Shown piece after piece: positions 54,301 through 64,000 of a stretch of DNA of 64,000 nt (the first letter of the stretch is position 1; the number at the start of each line of letters is the position of its first letter). Below the pieces are notes generated by a model. It saw only the letters and a program-made list of their open reading frames with translations, was not told the origin of the DNA and made no database searches. This DNA is from Capitella teleta. Taxonomy: Eukaryota; Annelida; Polychaeta; Capitellidae. The translations under genes and the position numbers were made by a program. The stretch is taken from positions 78,194-142,193 of the forward strand of contig KB295236.1 of assembly GCA_000328365.1 (NCBI GenBank), in the 5' to 3' direction.

Positions 54301-57300
54301 CCACGGATTGAGTCCTTAAACTGAAGGACAAGGCGAGCTAAATATAACTGCACCATGATGCCCGCCCTTGTGTTGTGGATGAGAAGATCTACGTGGAATT
54401 ACGTGTAAAATGGTATATTATATACACCTTGTATTCATCATAACAAGAGTAGCGCAAACTGGGTATTTGGGCGCCATTTTGGGTCCAGAATTCTATTTTC
54501 AGTTTATTCACTGCGGCCGAGTATGTATAGGAGACAACCGAGTGTTTCTTTCCATTGCTCAGTTGTTGATTCCCAGTGAACCTAAAAGACTTGCAAGGTC
54601 TAATGCCGACATGAAAGTAATGATTAAATACAGGTATATACGTACTTTGATTTAATTGAAGTGTGTAATGAGGAATTCGTTTTGTTCCTAGAATTACCAT
54701 GACGAATTCAAACGTGGTATTACCACATGTAAATGTATCCGTGTGTGCACATTTTAATTTAACCCGTCTGTGAGATGATGTAATGAAAGCCCAGGTCATC
54801 TACAGCTTGGTCACTATATATAGCAACATAAAAACCTAAGACGATCGTTTATGAAATATGAGCAACACATCCCGCAAAATACACGGCCATTACACACATA
54901 CGCTAATTATAAAATCGAAAAACAGAAAAAGAAAAGAAGAAGAAAAAAGTTGCATATACCTTCTAACCTCGAGGAGGGAAGCCATGATTGCATTGGGATA
55001 ATAAAGGGGCTGAGTACCTGCACCAAGGACACGTGGATGGTGAGTGCACTGTAAATGGTCCACAGCTAAAGTGTTCTCTTTGCTGCGACGCCAGCCTTCG
55101 TTAAGAGCGAGCGAACACATCATTATCTCTGAACACTAAAAAGCCCAGGGCAGAAGCTGAGGATCAATTTATTATTTCCTCTGCTATATACGCGTACCAC
55201 AAATTTCGATTACTCACAATATCTATACGGTACATGTCTTGAATTACTTATTAGTATACTGTATACGCATATGCATGAACTCGTATAAGAAGTCTCTCCA
55301 ATGATGCAATACAATGAAGCTCTCTTACAACAACTGAGTGCTGATAAAACACAGCTTAAAAATGAAAGCACTTTTCTCGTTGACAGAAAACATCTTCCCA
55401 CGAAAGGAAGACGTCCATTGTACACAGGCACAGCCACAATGGCAGTTGCGCGTAACAAAAGGCGTCTGAAATTGAATGCTCCCCTTGGAAAGAAACGGCG
55501 GACATCTCTTTTGAAAGAAGGCGCCGGGCGTGGGAAGAACAGGGCACAGAGGAGGAGGGGGGGGGGTACAAGACGACTACAATTATGGATCAACTCGTGG
55601 GTTTCATGTATGTTCTGCTATAGAGACGAGGCTCGTTTTACATGTGGCCCCTAGTGCCGTGCATGCATGCTTTACCTGAGGTCGTGAGTAGCGTACAGGG
55701 GAGTGGTGTGTATAAGGTTTCATCATATACGTGAAAACAACGATGGGTTCGTTTGAGAGATAAAGGCCGCGGATAGAAACTGGAAATGACGTCACTGAAT
55801 CCAGTCCTACAAGTACAATGTTCTGTGGGACAGGGTTATTAAATATTGATATATATAGCACTGTAATTGATCAGCCGGAATGAGGACAACATACAGGCTG
55901 GGGCAGCTATATTTGGGGTCAGCATCGTATTTTAGTGACAAAAGATATATTTTTCTTCACTCTCCGAGGCGAACTGAACATTTTTAATACTAGGCAGGCT
56001 TCCAAGGAAGTAGTAAGGCAAGCCAATAATCTTTACAGTTGTGAAGTTATTTACTGGTACATAATGAATGAATCACCTCAAATCGAGATCGCCTTAGAGA
56101 TTGCACTTAATTCGGCAACAATTGGATATCCTTTATATAGGAGCGATCCGCCTACTTTGATGGAGAATTAATCATTGGTATCAATTTATTCATACCGCAA
56201 TGCATGTAATATTATGCGAAACCAATCCCTTGAATAATTCACCTGTTTCTCCAATAATTAGCACAGATTACCACCACAAGACATAATGTACTTAGCCAAA
56301 TATGAATTTTAAATCAAAGCGAATTTTCCGGTTAATTCAATGGTGATAAAATGACAGCTAAGTGTAAACAGGATTATTATTTCATGATATTAACAGGATA
56401 TTAAGGGGGTGGCTTAGTTAACCTCGGAATCCTAAAGCAACTAAGGCTTATGTGGTCCGAGGAGGTAAGCAGGAGTTGAGTGCCTTACCCAAGGACACAA
56501 GGTTGGTGGTGGCTGGCTTTGAACCTTCAGTGGCAACGACCTCTCCTTCTTATTTTATATATAGGTATTAATGTTGATCGAGTCTAAATGAAACTGAGAT
56601 GTCTTTTATGTTTCATGAATCTATTTCAAGAAAAAGGTGAAAAATGATTATTCGGGATGAGAAAACAATAAACAATTAAAATTGGATGCAGGCCAATTTA
56701 TACATGTAGGTACATGTATTATCAAAATACCACTGAAGGATTGTTCACTTGTAGTTTCAGTTGAATTGTATTACTTGGAGTAAACAGCAGATTCGCTCAT
56801 CGTAGGTATATACAGGTATCGCAGAGATCCCTCGAGGCTACAGCCAATATACATGTACAGAGTGGGCCTAAAGTAGTCTATCTACTCAATGTCAAAAACA
56901 AAACTCTATAATTCTCTAAAATGTATCAATTATTCAAAATAATAACTACCTGGTATGGATTGACTATGTAGGTCTGCGCCCATTTACGCAAAGAAATCAA
57001 GTGAAAGGTTAATTTTGAATGAGGAAGAAACATTTAAAAGCGAGAGGTAAGTGATCGTGAAGAGAGCAAAATCAAATGAGCCCCTGAACGAGCATTTAGG
57101 AATGTCATCTCTTATATGGCGCTGCAATACAAACTCTATGCTTTTGTTTTGATTTTAGGAGATAAGCATTAGTGCTACTGTCACAACAATATAGCACTCT
57201 CAAACAAAATAATAGTTTGAGAGTGTTGCCTTAGATCAATGAAGCTTATCCATGGTCCGGGGCCCTGTTTGCCGCCAAAATGGAAATATCGCGGAATGAT

Positions 57301-58451
57301 GAGTGCACTCTATTAATTGAGATAAATAGCCATAAATGCTGAAAAAAAAATTGAAATAGAAATGATAGGAATAGTGCATGACGTGTTAGACTAACCAGAC
57401 CAAGTATTTATTTTTCTTATCTTTGTGTAATTTTTACACTGCAATCTGCTTTGTAACACTTTCATAGAAATGCATAGCACCGTTGAAAAGCATTGAGATC
57501 TTTAACATATGGAGTAGATAGACAACTTTTGGCCAATCTGTATATATTACCATAGTTTATTTGCGTTTAATTACATGCATAAATTATATGCGAATGCAAA
57601 CTGAATTTTATGCATGCTAAGCAAGGCAATGGATTGACATCATAATAATATAGAAATATTAATCAGATTAAAAATATTCTGTGTACTATTTGTAAGAATC
57701 GCGCTGTATGTGATCTTGCAATATGTATATCTCCTTACAACTCGTATACATTACATTTCTCAGGTGAAATTTAAGCAGCCTTTTCGCTTAACAAAAAAAT
57801 GATAATTAGTGGCAGCGATTCAGTGAGGAATAATTTAAAGCAATCAACATTCAAAATATATATATACACATTACACATGTATGCAAATACACAATTATAT
57901 GACGATTTGTATAAGTAAAAGAAATATAATATATACATTCGATATTTTAACTTATATTCTGAAGTTCACTACACAGCTTCATTTATAATTACACAAAACT
58001 GTGTCACAAAATTAAATTTCGAAAAAATCTAATTATTTAATCATAATCATAATATATCCAGATTCGTAACCAGGAACCTACAGTGCGCATGATTTCTTAT
58101 TAAAAAAAAATAAAAAAATAAATAAAAATAAAAATAAAAAACAAAAATAAAAAACAGACGACTGATCCTCCTCAGTTATATAACCGACATTTATGTCTGA
58201 ATAAAACCAAATGACAAACTCACTATGACCCTTAGTAAGTAGTAATAGTATCATAAAGGTATCTGGTATGGCCTTCAATGGAATTTGAATCGGCTGAAAG
58301 TTAAACCTGCCATGATAATGATTGTCGAACCGAGAAGCGACTCAATCATCAATGTGAAGAGATTGAAATACCTTCCAAGTTCTTTGCCTTTCTTGTATAA
58401 GTCATCGAAAGGGTCGAGTTTAATGCTCTCTTTAATCCAATACTTTTGCAT
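44490..58451 (-). CDS. CAMK4: CaMKIV-like Ca2+/calmodulin-dependent protein kinase (3' end unclear)
   Basis: Exons, 5' to 3': 58372-58451 (start MQKYWIKESIKLDPFDDLYK), 53192-53270, 53069-53131, 48276-48358, 46136-46208, 45833-45871, 45651-45702, 45524-45598, 45081-45156, 44611-44728 and a last recognisable one from 44555 leftward. All junction phases fit. Kinase landmarks: glycine loop GKELGRGATSTV, ATP lysine in WAMKIINKK, LVLECVTGGELFDRIV, YLHENDIVHRDLKPENLL, DFG in IADFGLSKII, activation-loop Thr in MQTVCGTPGYCAPE, VDMWSIGVMTF, LLCGYEPFYDDNEQQMF, WWSEVSENAK. These match CaMKIV more closely than CaMKI (family knowledge: nuclear/cytoplasmic Ca2+ signalling to CREB). The 44555 exon gives DLI-RLLVLDP around an N at 44544 and then loses similarity; the expected HPW segment and calmodulin-binding tail are not seen. 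Introns of about 4.7 and 5.1 kb carry transposons. Confidence 0.9.
45355..45398. repeat. (TTA)n microsatellite
   Basis: About 14 uninterrupted TTA units in a CaMKIV-like intron. Confidence 0.95.
46970..48106 (-). mobile_element. Dead Tc1/mariner-like transposon in CaMKIV-like intron
   Basis: Ends CTTAGGTGTAAAAGAAACG (46970 on) and, inverted, CGTTTCTTTTGCACCTAAG (ending 48106) form terminal inverted repeats of about 19-25 bp. Between them, on the minus strand, are pieces of transposase: QQNNAHTYLAMVITDFLNS (DDE-domain segment, normally QQDNA) and NLSPNENLWDKLKSVI (normally SPDLNPIENLWD). The catalytic Asp of QQDNA is Asn here and the frame is broken into several pieces, so the enzyme is inactive. 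An (AATT)n array sits near one end. Confidence 0.82.
48013..48064. repeat. (AATT)n microsatellite
   Basis: About 13 TTAA/AATT units just inside the right end of the Tc1-like element. Confidence 0.95.
51241..51722 (-). mobile_element. Candidate tRNA-derived SINE with microsatellite tail
   Basis: On the minus strand the head at 51722-51650 contains CACCGAGTAGACTGCAATCC (A-box-like) and GGGTTCGAGGCC, an exact match to the B-box consensus GGTTCGANNCC. The body continues with GCTCGGATAAAGAACCCTTG. The 3' end runs into a (ATC)n array at 51281-51332 and an (ATTT)n array at 51249-51272, then TATAGAGCGCT. No complete cloverleaf forms, so it is not a tRNA gene. Confidence 0.45.
52871..53030 (-). repeat. 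Dispersed repeat, copy 2 (GGAAATTTCC family)
   Basis: Reverse-complement copy of 12793-12951, sharing GGAAATTTCC, GGCACTAATTATTCGCGG and CGAATATAGCGC. It ends about 40 bp from the CaMKIV-like exon at 53069-53131. Confidence 0.8.
56407..56560 (-). mobile_element. SINE relic with conserved 'CCTTGGG-AAGGCAC' core
   Basis: Read on the minus strand: AGGTTCAAAGCC (B-box match GGTTCRANNCC), then CCACCAACCTTGTG, TCCTTGGGTAAGGCACTCAA and TTACCTCCTCGGACC. A promoter box followed by TCCTTGGG-AAGGCACTTAA is typical of SINE families found widely in aquatic animals (family knowledge). Confidence 0.55.
57195..57225. repeat. Small perfect hairpin
   Basis: CACTCTCAAAC at 57195-57205 and GTTTGAGAGTG at 57215-57225 form an 11-bp stem with a 9-nt loop. 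Confidence 0.85.
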
Positions 58452-58556
58452 TGTGGCTGTTACGTCCGTTGCAATGCAGTCGACGGTAATAGCAGACGAT
58501 CGAGCCGCAGCGGTTTTTGTTGTCGCGCTGCCAAGCAATGTGACGTCACTGCAATA

Positions 58557-60383
58557 TCAATCCGAGTAACGACAAACTTGTTTTGTCAGCCATGTTGTGT
58601 CCATAAACAAAAGAAGTACATTTGGTTATATTGAGTATGATTTTACTAATTTGCCAAATTCCTAACAAGCTTTTAAGTTTTTTTTAGCGTAGAGAATACA
58701 TAACTTAGCCTGATAATTGATATGGGCTAATAATCTATGAAACAATTCGGCGAAAGGATTCAAAATGGCATACATAAACGTGTTGTCCTCACTCGCTGTG
58801 TACACATAAATCATAATGTAATTTTTTTTTCTACTTCAATGATTTTTTTGGGGGGTACTTGATTACCACTTGCACGGCACGTATATTTCATGAACATAAA
58901 CATGTATACAGGGTGATTCAAAAGTATATTTTCAAGTAACGGCGATTTTTCCACCTTACGTATTGTTTAACATAAAGCTCCTTTTTTTATATATATAAAA
59001 CTGTTCTATGTACCCCAATATAATAATCATTTATAGTTGCAGTAGTATCTTATCTTGACAATCATTTCTCTTTTTTTTTTCTTTTTTTTTTTTTTGGGGG
59101 GGGGGGGTGGTTGTTTTCTTCAAATAATTTCATAATTACGAAATTATGGCACCTCTTCGTAAATCGCGTCATTTTTTGTTCATGATCTTCGCAATCAGGC
59201 GCAATAACCTCAATCGATGAGCCTTGTTTAATTTTGCTTTGTATCCCTTAAATAACCACTTAATTAGGATCATTTTTGTAGTTAGATGTCATCAGATATT
59301 CGTAATATTTTTTAACGAATAAGCATTGACGAAATGTTTCGCAAAACTGTTTACATTACATTACTTATTATTTACATTACTAATGGATTACGTACTGGAT
59401 TGCGTACTCTTGAATCTAGCCCTATACTATGGCTGATCCCGATCGCCCGTGGCTCATATTAATTTATGCGGCATTTTATAGGCCTATAGTAACTCCCCAA
59501 TTTCCAACGAACACTTGCTTTTATCGGGGAAATCGAGATCAGGTGAAAACTCATTAGTTAGGATACCAAAGAGCTTTAATAATAAGCTTTAATGAATATA
59601 ATAAGTTATTAAAGCTCCTTGCTCCACCTTCACAGCATGAGTTTAATATGTAACATCAATTAGATCAAAAGGTGTCGGGCAATATGAACAAACCAAATGA
59701 ACATCTAAATAGGTTTGAGACTTTGGGTAACTATGACAGAATTGAGCCATAGATTATTTAAATATCTTATGGGCCGACTATGCAATTTAATTAATAAATA
59801 CCTAATAATTAAATCAGTGAAGGGTGCTACCAGATTCTTTGTGGGCAATATTGTATGTAGTAAATTGGTAGTATTTGGTTCATGAAACCGATTCATTTGA
59901 TGTAAATGACTTTTTCTGATATTTGTACACCTTTGATTAATTAAACCCTACCAAACACTTTACAGGTACACATTTCGAAACTAATAATAAAGTAAGGCAT
60001 ATATATTGAGCTAATAACATATTTTCTGGGTTTATCTCATTCAGATCTTCAATTTGACATGCTGTGTGCCTATGTTCAAACAGTAAACATAACTTTGGCT
60101 TAATCCAGGTAATTAATTAGTGATTTTACCTATTTTTCATCAAAGAGAGTATGTTATTAGGGGGATTATTCCGCATGTATTCCACCGTTAATTCGGTTGC
60201 AATTTCATCTGGGTGGACCTTATTTCAAAGCTAAATTGACTGACCTACTCACATACTTGGGATTTTTATTTTTCAGACACAAGTCTCATGAGACAAACAT
60301 GAAACTATGCATGAATGAACATCTATCATATAAGATTATAAACGAACAAATGAAAAAAAGATAATATGTGGGGGAGTGGGAGA
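58557..60383. other. Intergenic region between CaMKIV-like gene and UTP15
   Basis: AT-rich. The right side of 58.5 kb should hold the CaMKIV-like promoter. A T/G-rich low-complexity tract lies at 59069-59112. No gene recognised. Confidence 0.5.
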
Positions 60384-60384
60384 T

Positions 60385-60390
60385 TTTATT
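60385..60390 (-). terminator. UTP15 poly(A) signal, close to the stop
   Basis: TTTATT (AATAAA on the minus strand) begins only a few bases after the UTP15 stop at 60394-60396, implying a very short 3' UTR. Confidence 0.6.
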
Positions 60391-60393
60391 GGA

Positions 60394-61783
60394 TCATGAA
60401 ATGGACGCCTGAGAGGAGGCAAACAGGGTGTCCATTGTGCCGAGGACTTCCATCAACTGCTGCATGTGGTCAGCCTCATTGTCCACTGTAGCTTTGACCG
60501 ACAACAGAACTTGGTCAAGCTCAGGCCACTGTCCAACACGATCGGCATACAGCTCTACAATGCAAGCAAAGATGATTAATCGAGAATTCACGCTAGGATA
60601 ATCTAGCATTAGAAATGCGTAGGCAAATACAAGTGAAAAATAAAAATCTACAAATTTCATTACAGGCTAATCATTATAACCATACCTAAAATAGCATCAG
60701 CAAGATCAAGAAGAGTTGGGGAATATTTCGCATTACGGATATGCCTGAAACAATACAAATATACACAACATCGAAATACAAGGCGCAGAACAGACTTCTG
60801 AATGAAGCGCAAGATTCCCTTCACGCTCTTGGGTTCCCTTCCGGCCAACGAGATCATCAGCCCCTCCCGCCGAATCAGCTCATTGATGACGCTGATAGCC
60901 ACCTCTGGATGTTGCATGCTGATTCGCATCTAAAAAATGAATAAATTTATAATTACATAAATTATCCATAAAATCACTCACATCTAGTGCTGCGTCCAAT
61001 GCTTTGCTGTACTCAAACTTTTTGAAATATTTATCGTATTTCTCTAAATGTTCTCGGCGCTTGTGTTCAATCACATGATCTTCCTGCAAGAGGAGAGAAA
61101 AAAATAGAATAAATATTACAGTGAGAATCTGATGTGATTTCCGTGAAATATGAGTTAGTTAGTCAAACATGCCTGGTTAGGGGTGTAGGATTGGTGGATC
61201 TTGTAATGATACGAAGCCTTGGCTCGCTTCTTTTCAGCTTTCTTTTCTTGCAAAGTTTTTTTCTGGCCGCCTCGTTTCTGAATGGACAGCAGGCCGTCCA
61301 CCATACCGGCCGTGACCAACGAATCATCCGGCTGGAAGTTACGAAAATAGATAAAATTATTAAAACAAATTTCAAATTTGTACTCTGAGAATAAGAAATC
61401 ACGCTTCATATCAAATACAGTTACAAATAGAATACTAAGAAATTTATTCTCACAGAAACAGCAACACTGAGGATGGCTGACGGGAAATCGAGAGAGTGAA
61501 CAGGTTTGTATGTGGCAGTATCATAGATCTTAACATGTCTGTGGAGAAGAAACATAGAAACAATGAAATCATAACGTTTCACACAAACAAAATCACAACG
61601 TACTCAATACCACCTCAAAGACCGTAAAAACCAAAATCATAACGCACCTATCAAGTGATCCCGACGCCAGTCGCTGATAGTTGCTGCAGAACGATAAAGA
61701 TGTGATCGTTTTGTGATGTTGGCCAAACGTAGCGAGTAGCTTGCCGCCTGAGAGAGCATCCCAAGCTTTAATACTCAAGCCAC
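60394..61783 (-). CDS. UTP15: UTP15, small-subunit processome WD40 protein (3' part)
   Basis: Seven exons, 5' to 3': 61648-61783, 61454-61538, 61173-61331, 60982-61083, 60796-60929, 60686-60744, 60394-60554; phases fit. The 5' exons carry the last WD40 blades: GGLSIKAWDALSGGKLLATF, HHKTITSLSFCSNYQRLASG, SLDRHVKIYDTATYKPVHSL. A basic linker follows (DDSLVTAGMVDGLLSIQKRG). The helical C-terminal UTP15 domain has KKFEYSKALDAALD, VINELIRREGLMISLAGREP, GQWPELDQVLL and MQQLMEVLGTMDTLFASSQ. UTP15 is a nucleolar t-UTP factor needed for rRNA transcription and 18S processing (family knowledge). The intron after GGLL...SYTPNQ appears to start with GC instead of GT. Earlier blades lie beyond 61.8 kb, mostly outside the window. 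Confidence 0.93.
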
Positions 61784-63639
61784 CTGAAATAAACAACGAA
61801 AAATCAAGTCAAAACGTGGTCAGCGCGCACATAGTGGACTTTATCCCCCATTGAATAATACATGCAGGGGTTGTCCCATGAGGAGCAGGGCGGCTAGGGT
61901 CACGGGCGGGGTCGCGGGCGTCTCGTTAGCCGGCCGATGCCGAGCCTCGAGACCCGTATCAAGAGTTTTAGATCGCGTAGAACACCTGCGCCACCATCCG
62001 TCAGCGGGAGGAAGCAGCTAGGATCATTGTGCGAGGGGCTAAATTGACTTCCGGACTCAGTTGTCGGCGCTAATTTGCGTCCGATGCAAGGGAATGAGGA
62101 GGCAAAGAGAGAGAGAGAGAGAGCGGAGGCGCTGGCCAGAGACATTCATCAAACACAGCACAAGAAGCCATTCATCTCGCTGCAATCGTTTGATTCTGTT
62201 TCAGGTTTCGCTGATGATTTTTTCCTCGATCATCTCGTCATTTGTTGCTTCAGCAAATGTTCCGGCGGATCTCCGAAAAAAAACTGCGGCATATTTACGA
62301 TGAAGCGAAGGCGGCAGCGGGGCCTGAGCTCAAAATTGATTTCTTTGTGCACGGAGAACAATGCGCAGATTAAAGTAACAGATTCGTGCTCGCTTAAAAC
62401 ATAAATGAAAGACTCCACCTCCACCGGCTGCATATGTGGAGCAGCGTGTAATTGAGGGTCCAGTAAGCTAATCGACTCGTAGCCCTAATGAAGATGCATG
62501 GATCAGAGAATTATTTGCACCGGAGAGGGGGGTCATAAAACGGAGCATCAGCCTCTAGTACTTTACGACCGGACCGAGGATGTCAATTATTTCAGTACAG
62601 CAACGGAGAATATTGTATTTTCAAAGCATAAAGCACGCCGCTGAGATACCAACGCAAATGCTCGTCTTATTTTATTGGGCAAAATGATCTAAAACCCGGC
62701 GCTTGCATTACATATGCTACCACAAATCACTTTCCAGCGCATCATCGCTGGTGGCCGCCAGAACAATTCGAAGAAGGCAGCGATTCGCTGAAAACAATCC
62801 GTTGACGAGCGAATTAACAGGCAACGAATGATCCCTGCCGCGCTTGATCAGGTAATGAATGCTCCCCGAAAAGTGCGTTATGAATCTCGGTGTAATCAGC
62901 TTGCTGTCGCGGAACACTTACTTACGAACAATTATGACGACTTCAAAAGGCCCGCCAAAACACAAGAGATCACACCAAACTACTTGATCATAATTTAGTC
63001 GAATTTTCGGAAGCGCGTGCGCGGCCGTGTTGAATAAATCCGCGTCAGTATCGTCTGGGGAGCGTCCGTCAAATTATTCAGACAAAAATTATCCCAAGGT
63101 CACCTGATTATTTTGACAGCTTGACTCGGATACAAGACGCACTCCGCCTTTGTAAATAATTACTGGATGCACAATTGATTGCCAAATTATCCTCAATTAG
63201 GTAGGCAGTTCAAAAACCCATATACAATCGCGCGCAAATGCCGGCCTTGACCTCGGAGATGACAGCAGAAGAAAAAACAAAAAATTAACAAAATAATTGA
63301 CAGTCTTATTTCCTTTCTGCCATCGAAAAATTACAACTCAAGGCGTTTTCATCTGAGCACGGCAGAGCATGTATTTTCCGATGCTTTTATGTGAAAACAA
63401 ACGTATCTTTGATACAGTTATATCCAACCTTTTTTGGCGAAATTTATGTAAATGAGAAGTGATTGGGCACTTGGATAATGAAATATTTAATTTGAAATTG
63501 CATAAGGAATACAAAGCGGTCTTTTCATGTTTAAACTCATGGAAATATCATTAATATAACTTAAATGGTTGCTTTACTTAATTAAATAAATTTGTGCCAC
63601 AAAACGCCGTTTAATTGACTTTGCAACCACCCCCCCCCC

Positions 63640-63673
<34 letters not shown>

Positions 63674-63952
63674 TAACCCTATCAGCATTATCAGAAAAAA
63701 AAGCCGTCGTCTAGAATCATTCCAGACCAAATATCAATGAGAAGAAGAAGAGGAATAAAAACGCCCGAGATACAACACGTGATAAAAGGGGTCAAAATAT
63801 AAGACCTCTTCATCATTCTCGCAATCCGACAATTTCATTTCCCGGAAACGAGGCGGGTCAGCGGTCAGGAGAAGGCTGACCGGTGCATCAGCGCACTACA
63901 TAACGCAGAGCCCTCTCCGATCCGCACCCGATGAGATGGCGATGAACTCTGA
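61784..63952. other. Large UTP15 intron or upstream region
   Basis: 2.2 kb with no recognised exon. 61870-62350 is richer in G and C than its surroundings, and a plus-strand frame from ATG 62087 (in-frame ATG 62075 upstream) to 62404 encodes about 106-109 residues (AKRERERAEALARDIHQTQH) of unknown kind. 62873 carries GTGCGTTATGAATC. 63638-63671 is a poly(A) run. Confidence 0.45.
63638..63671. repeat. Poly(A) run
   Basis: Homopolymer A of about 30 preceded by a C10 tract. Confidence 0.9.
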
Positions 63953-64000
63953 CCTTTGAGCGCATAGATCTCCAAGCCAGATCCCGCAGTGACAATTGTC
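63953..64000 (-). CDS. Possible UTP15 exon end at the window edge
   Basis: On the minus strand the last bases read TIVTAGSGLEIYALK in one frame and end at a possible donor AAAG|GTCAGA. The text resembles the WD40 strand VSAGGRYVKVWDML of UTP15. It overlaps in meaning with GGLSIKAWD at 61783, so joining both gives one blade strand too many; it could be an alternative exon, another gene, or chance. Confidence 0.3.

Larger units (their letters stand above)
53271..58371. other. 5.1-kb first intron of the CaMKIV-like gene
   Basis: Mostly AT-rich DNA without recognised exons. Contains the SINE-like core at 56407-56560 and a small hairpin at 57195-57225. A basic 117-codon plus-strand frame near 55301 has no recognisable features. 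Confidence 0.55.

Noticed and set aside
55301-55654. 117-codon basic plus-strand frame, overlapped by a 127-codon minus-strand frame
   Set aside because: No conserved motif or splice context; lies within a kinase intron and both strands are open, as expected by chance in such composition.

Overview
This is animal nuclear DNA. It is AT-rich and intron-dense, with GT-AG introns and eight conserved metazoan genes recognised by comparing their translated exons with remembered human family members. Many introns are only about 45-100 bp long; DIS3L has 22 coding exons in 5 kb. Compact introns together with many DNA transposons, LINE and SINE relics suggest a marine invertebrate, possibly an early-branching lineage such as a sponge. 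The species cannot be fixed from this window.

Layout, left to right. 542-4890 (-): most of ZFR, an RNA-binding protein with zinc fingers and a DZF domain; its 5' exon was not found. 4.9-9.8 kb: AT-rich DNA with no recognised gene. 9.8-10.9 kb (-): an unrecognised 343-codon acidic/serine-rich ORF. 11.6-15.8 kb: an accessory block with a LINE relic, a dispersed palindromic repeat, a pogo/Tigger-like non-autonomous transposon with TA target duplication, and structured repeats. 16.1-21.1 kb (+): complete DIS3L (cytoplasmic exosome 3'-5' exonuclease). 21.5-22.3 kb (-): NDUFS7 (complex I), convergent with DIS3L with poly(A) signals that interleave. 23.4-31.8 kb (+): complete PIAS-type SUMO E3 ligase. 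34.3-36.0 kb (-): metaxin-1, divergent from 36.35-38.2 kb (+): ADP-dependent glucokinase. 39.7-41.4 kb (+): 5'-truncated LINE with a nearly open reverse transcriptase. 41.4-44.4 kb: mixed repeats. 44.5-58.5 kb (-): a CaMKIV-like kinase with two introns near 5 kb, carrying a dead Tc1-like element and SINE-like repeats; its 3' end is not recognisable. 60.4-61.8 kb (-), perhaps to the window end: 3' part of UTP15 (small-subunit processome).

The genes are mostly housekeeping and do not form a pathway. Three deal with RNA (ZFR, DIS3L, UTP15), two sit in mitochondria (NDUFS7, MTX1), one does glucose phosphorylation (ADPGK) and two signal or modify proteins (PIAS, CaMKIV-like). The most unusual signals are a strongly over-represented short motif, ATCATAACG(C), scattered across repeats, introns and intergenic DNA and overlapping one splice donor; several families of dispersed inverted repeats; and a probable GC-AG intron in UTP15. 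Exon ends were placed by eye from splice consensus and reading frame and may be off by a base or two.
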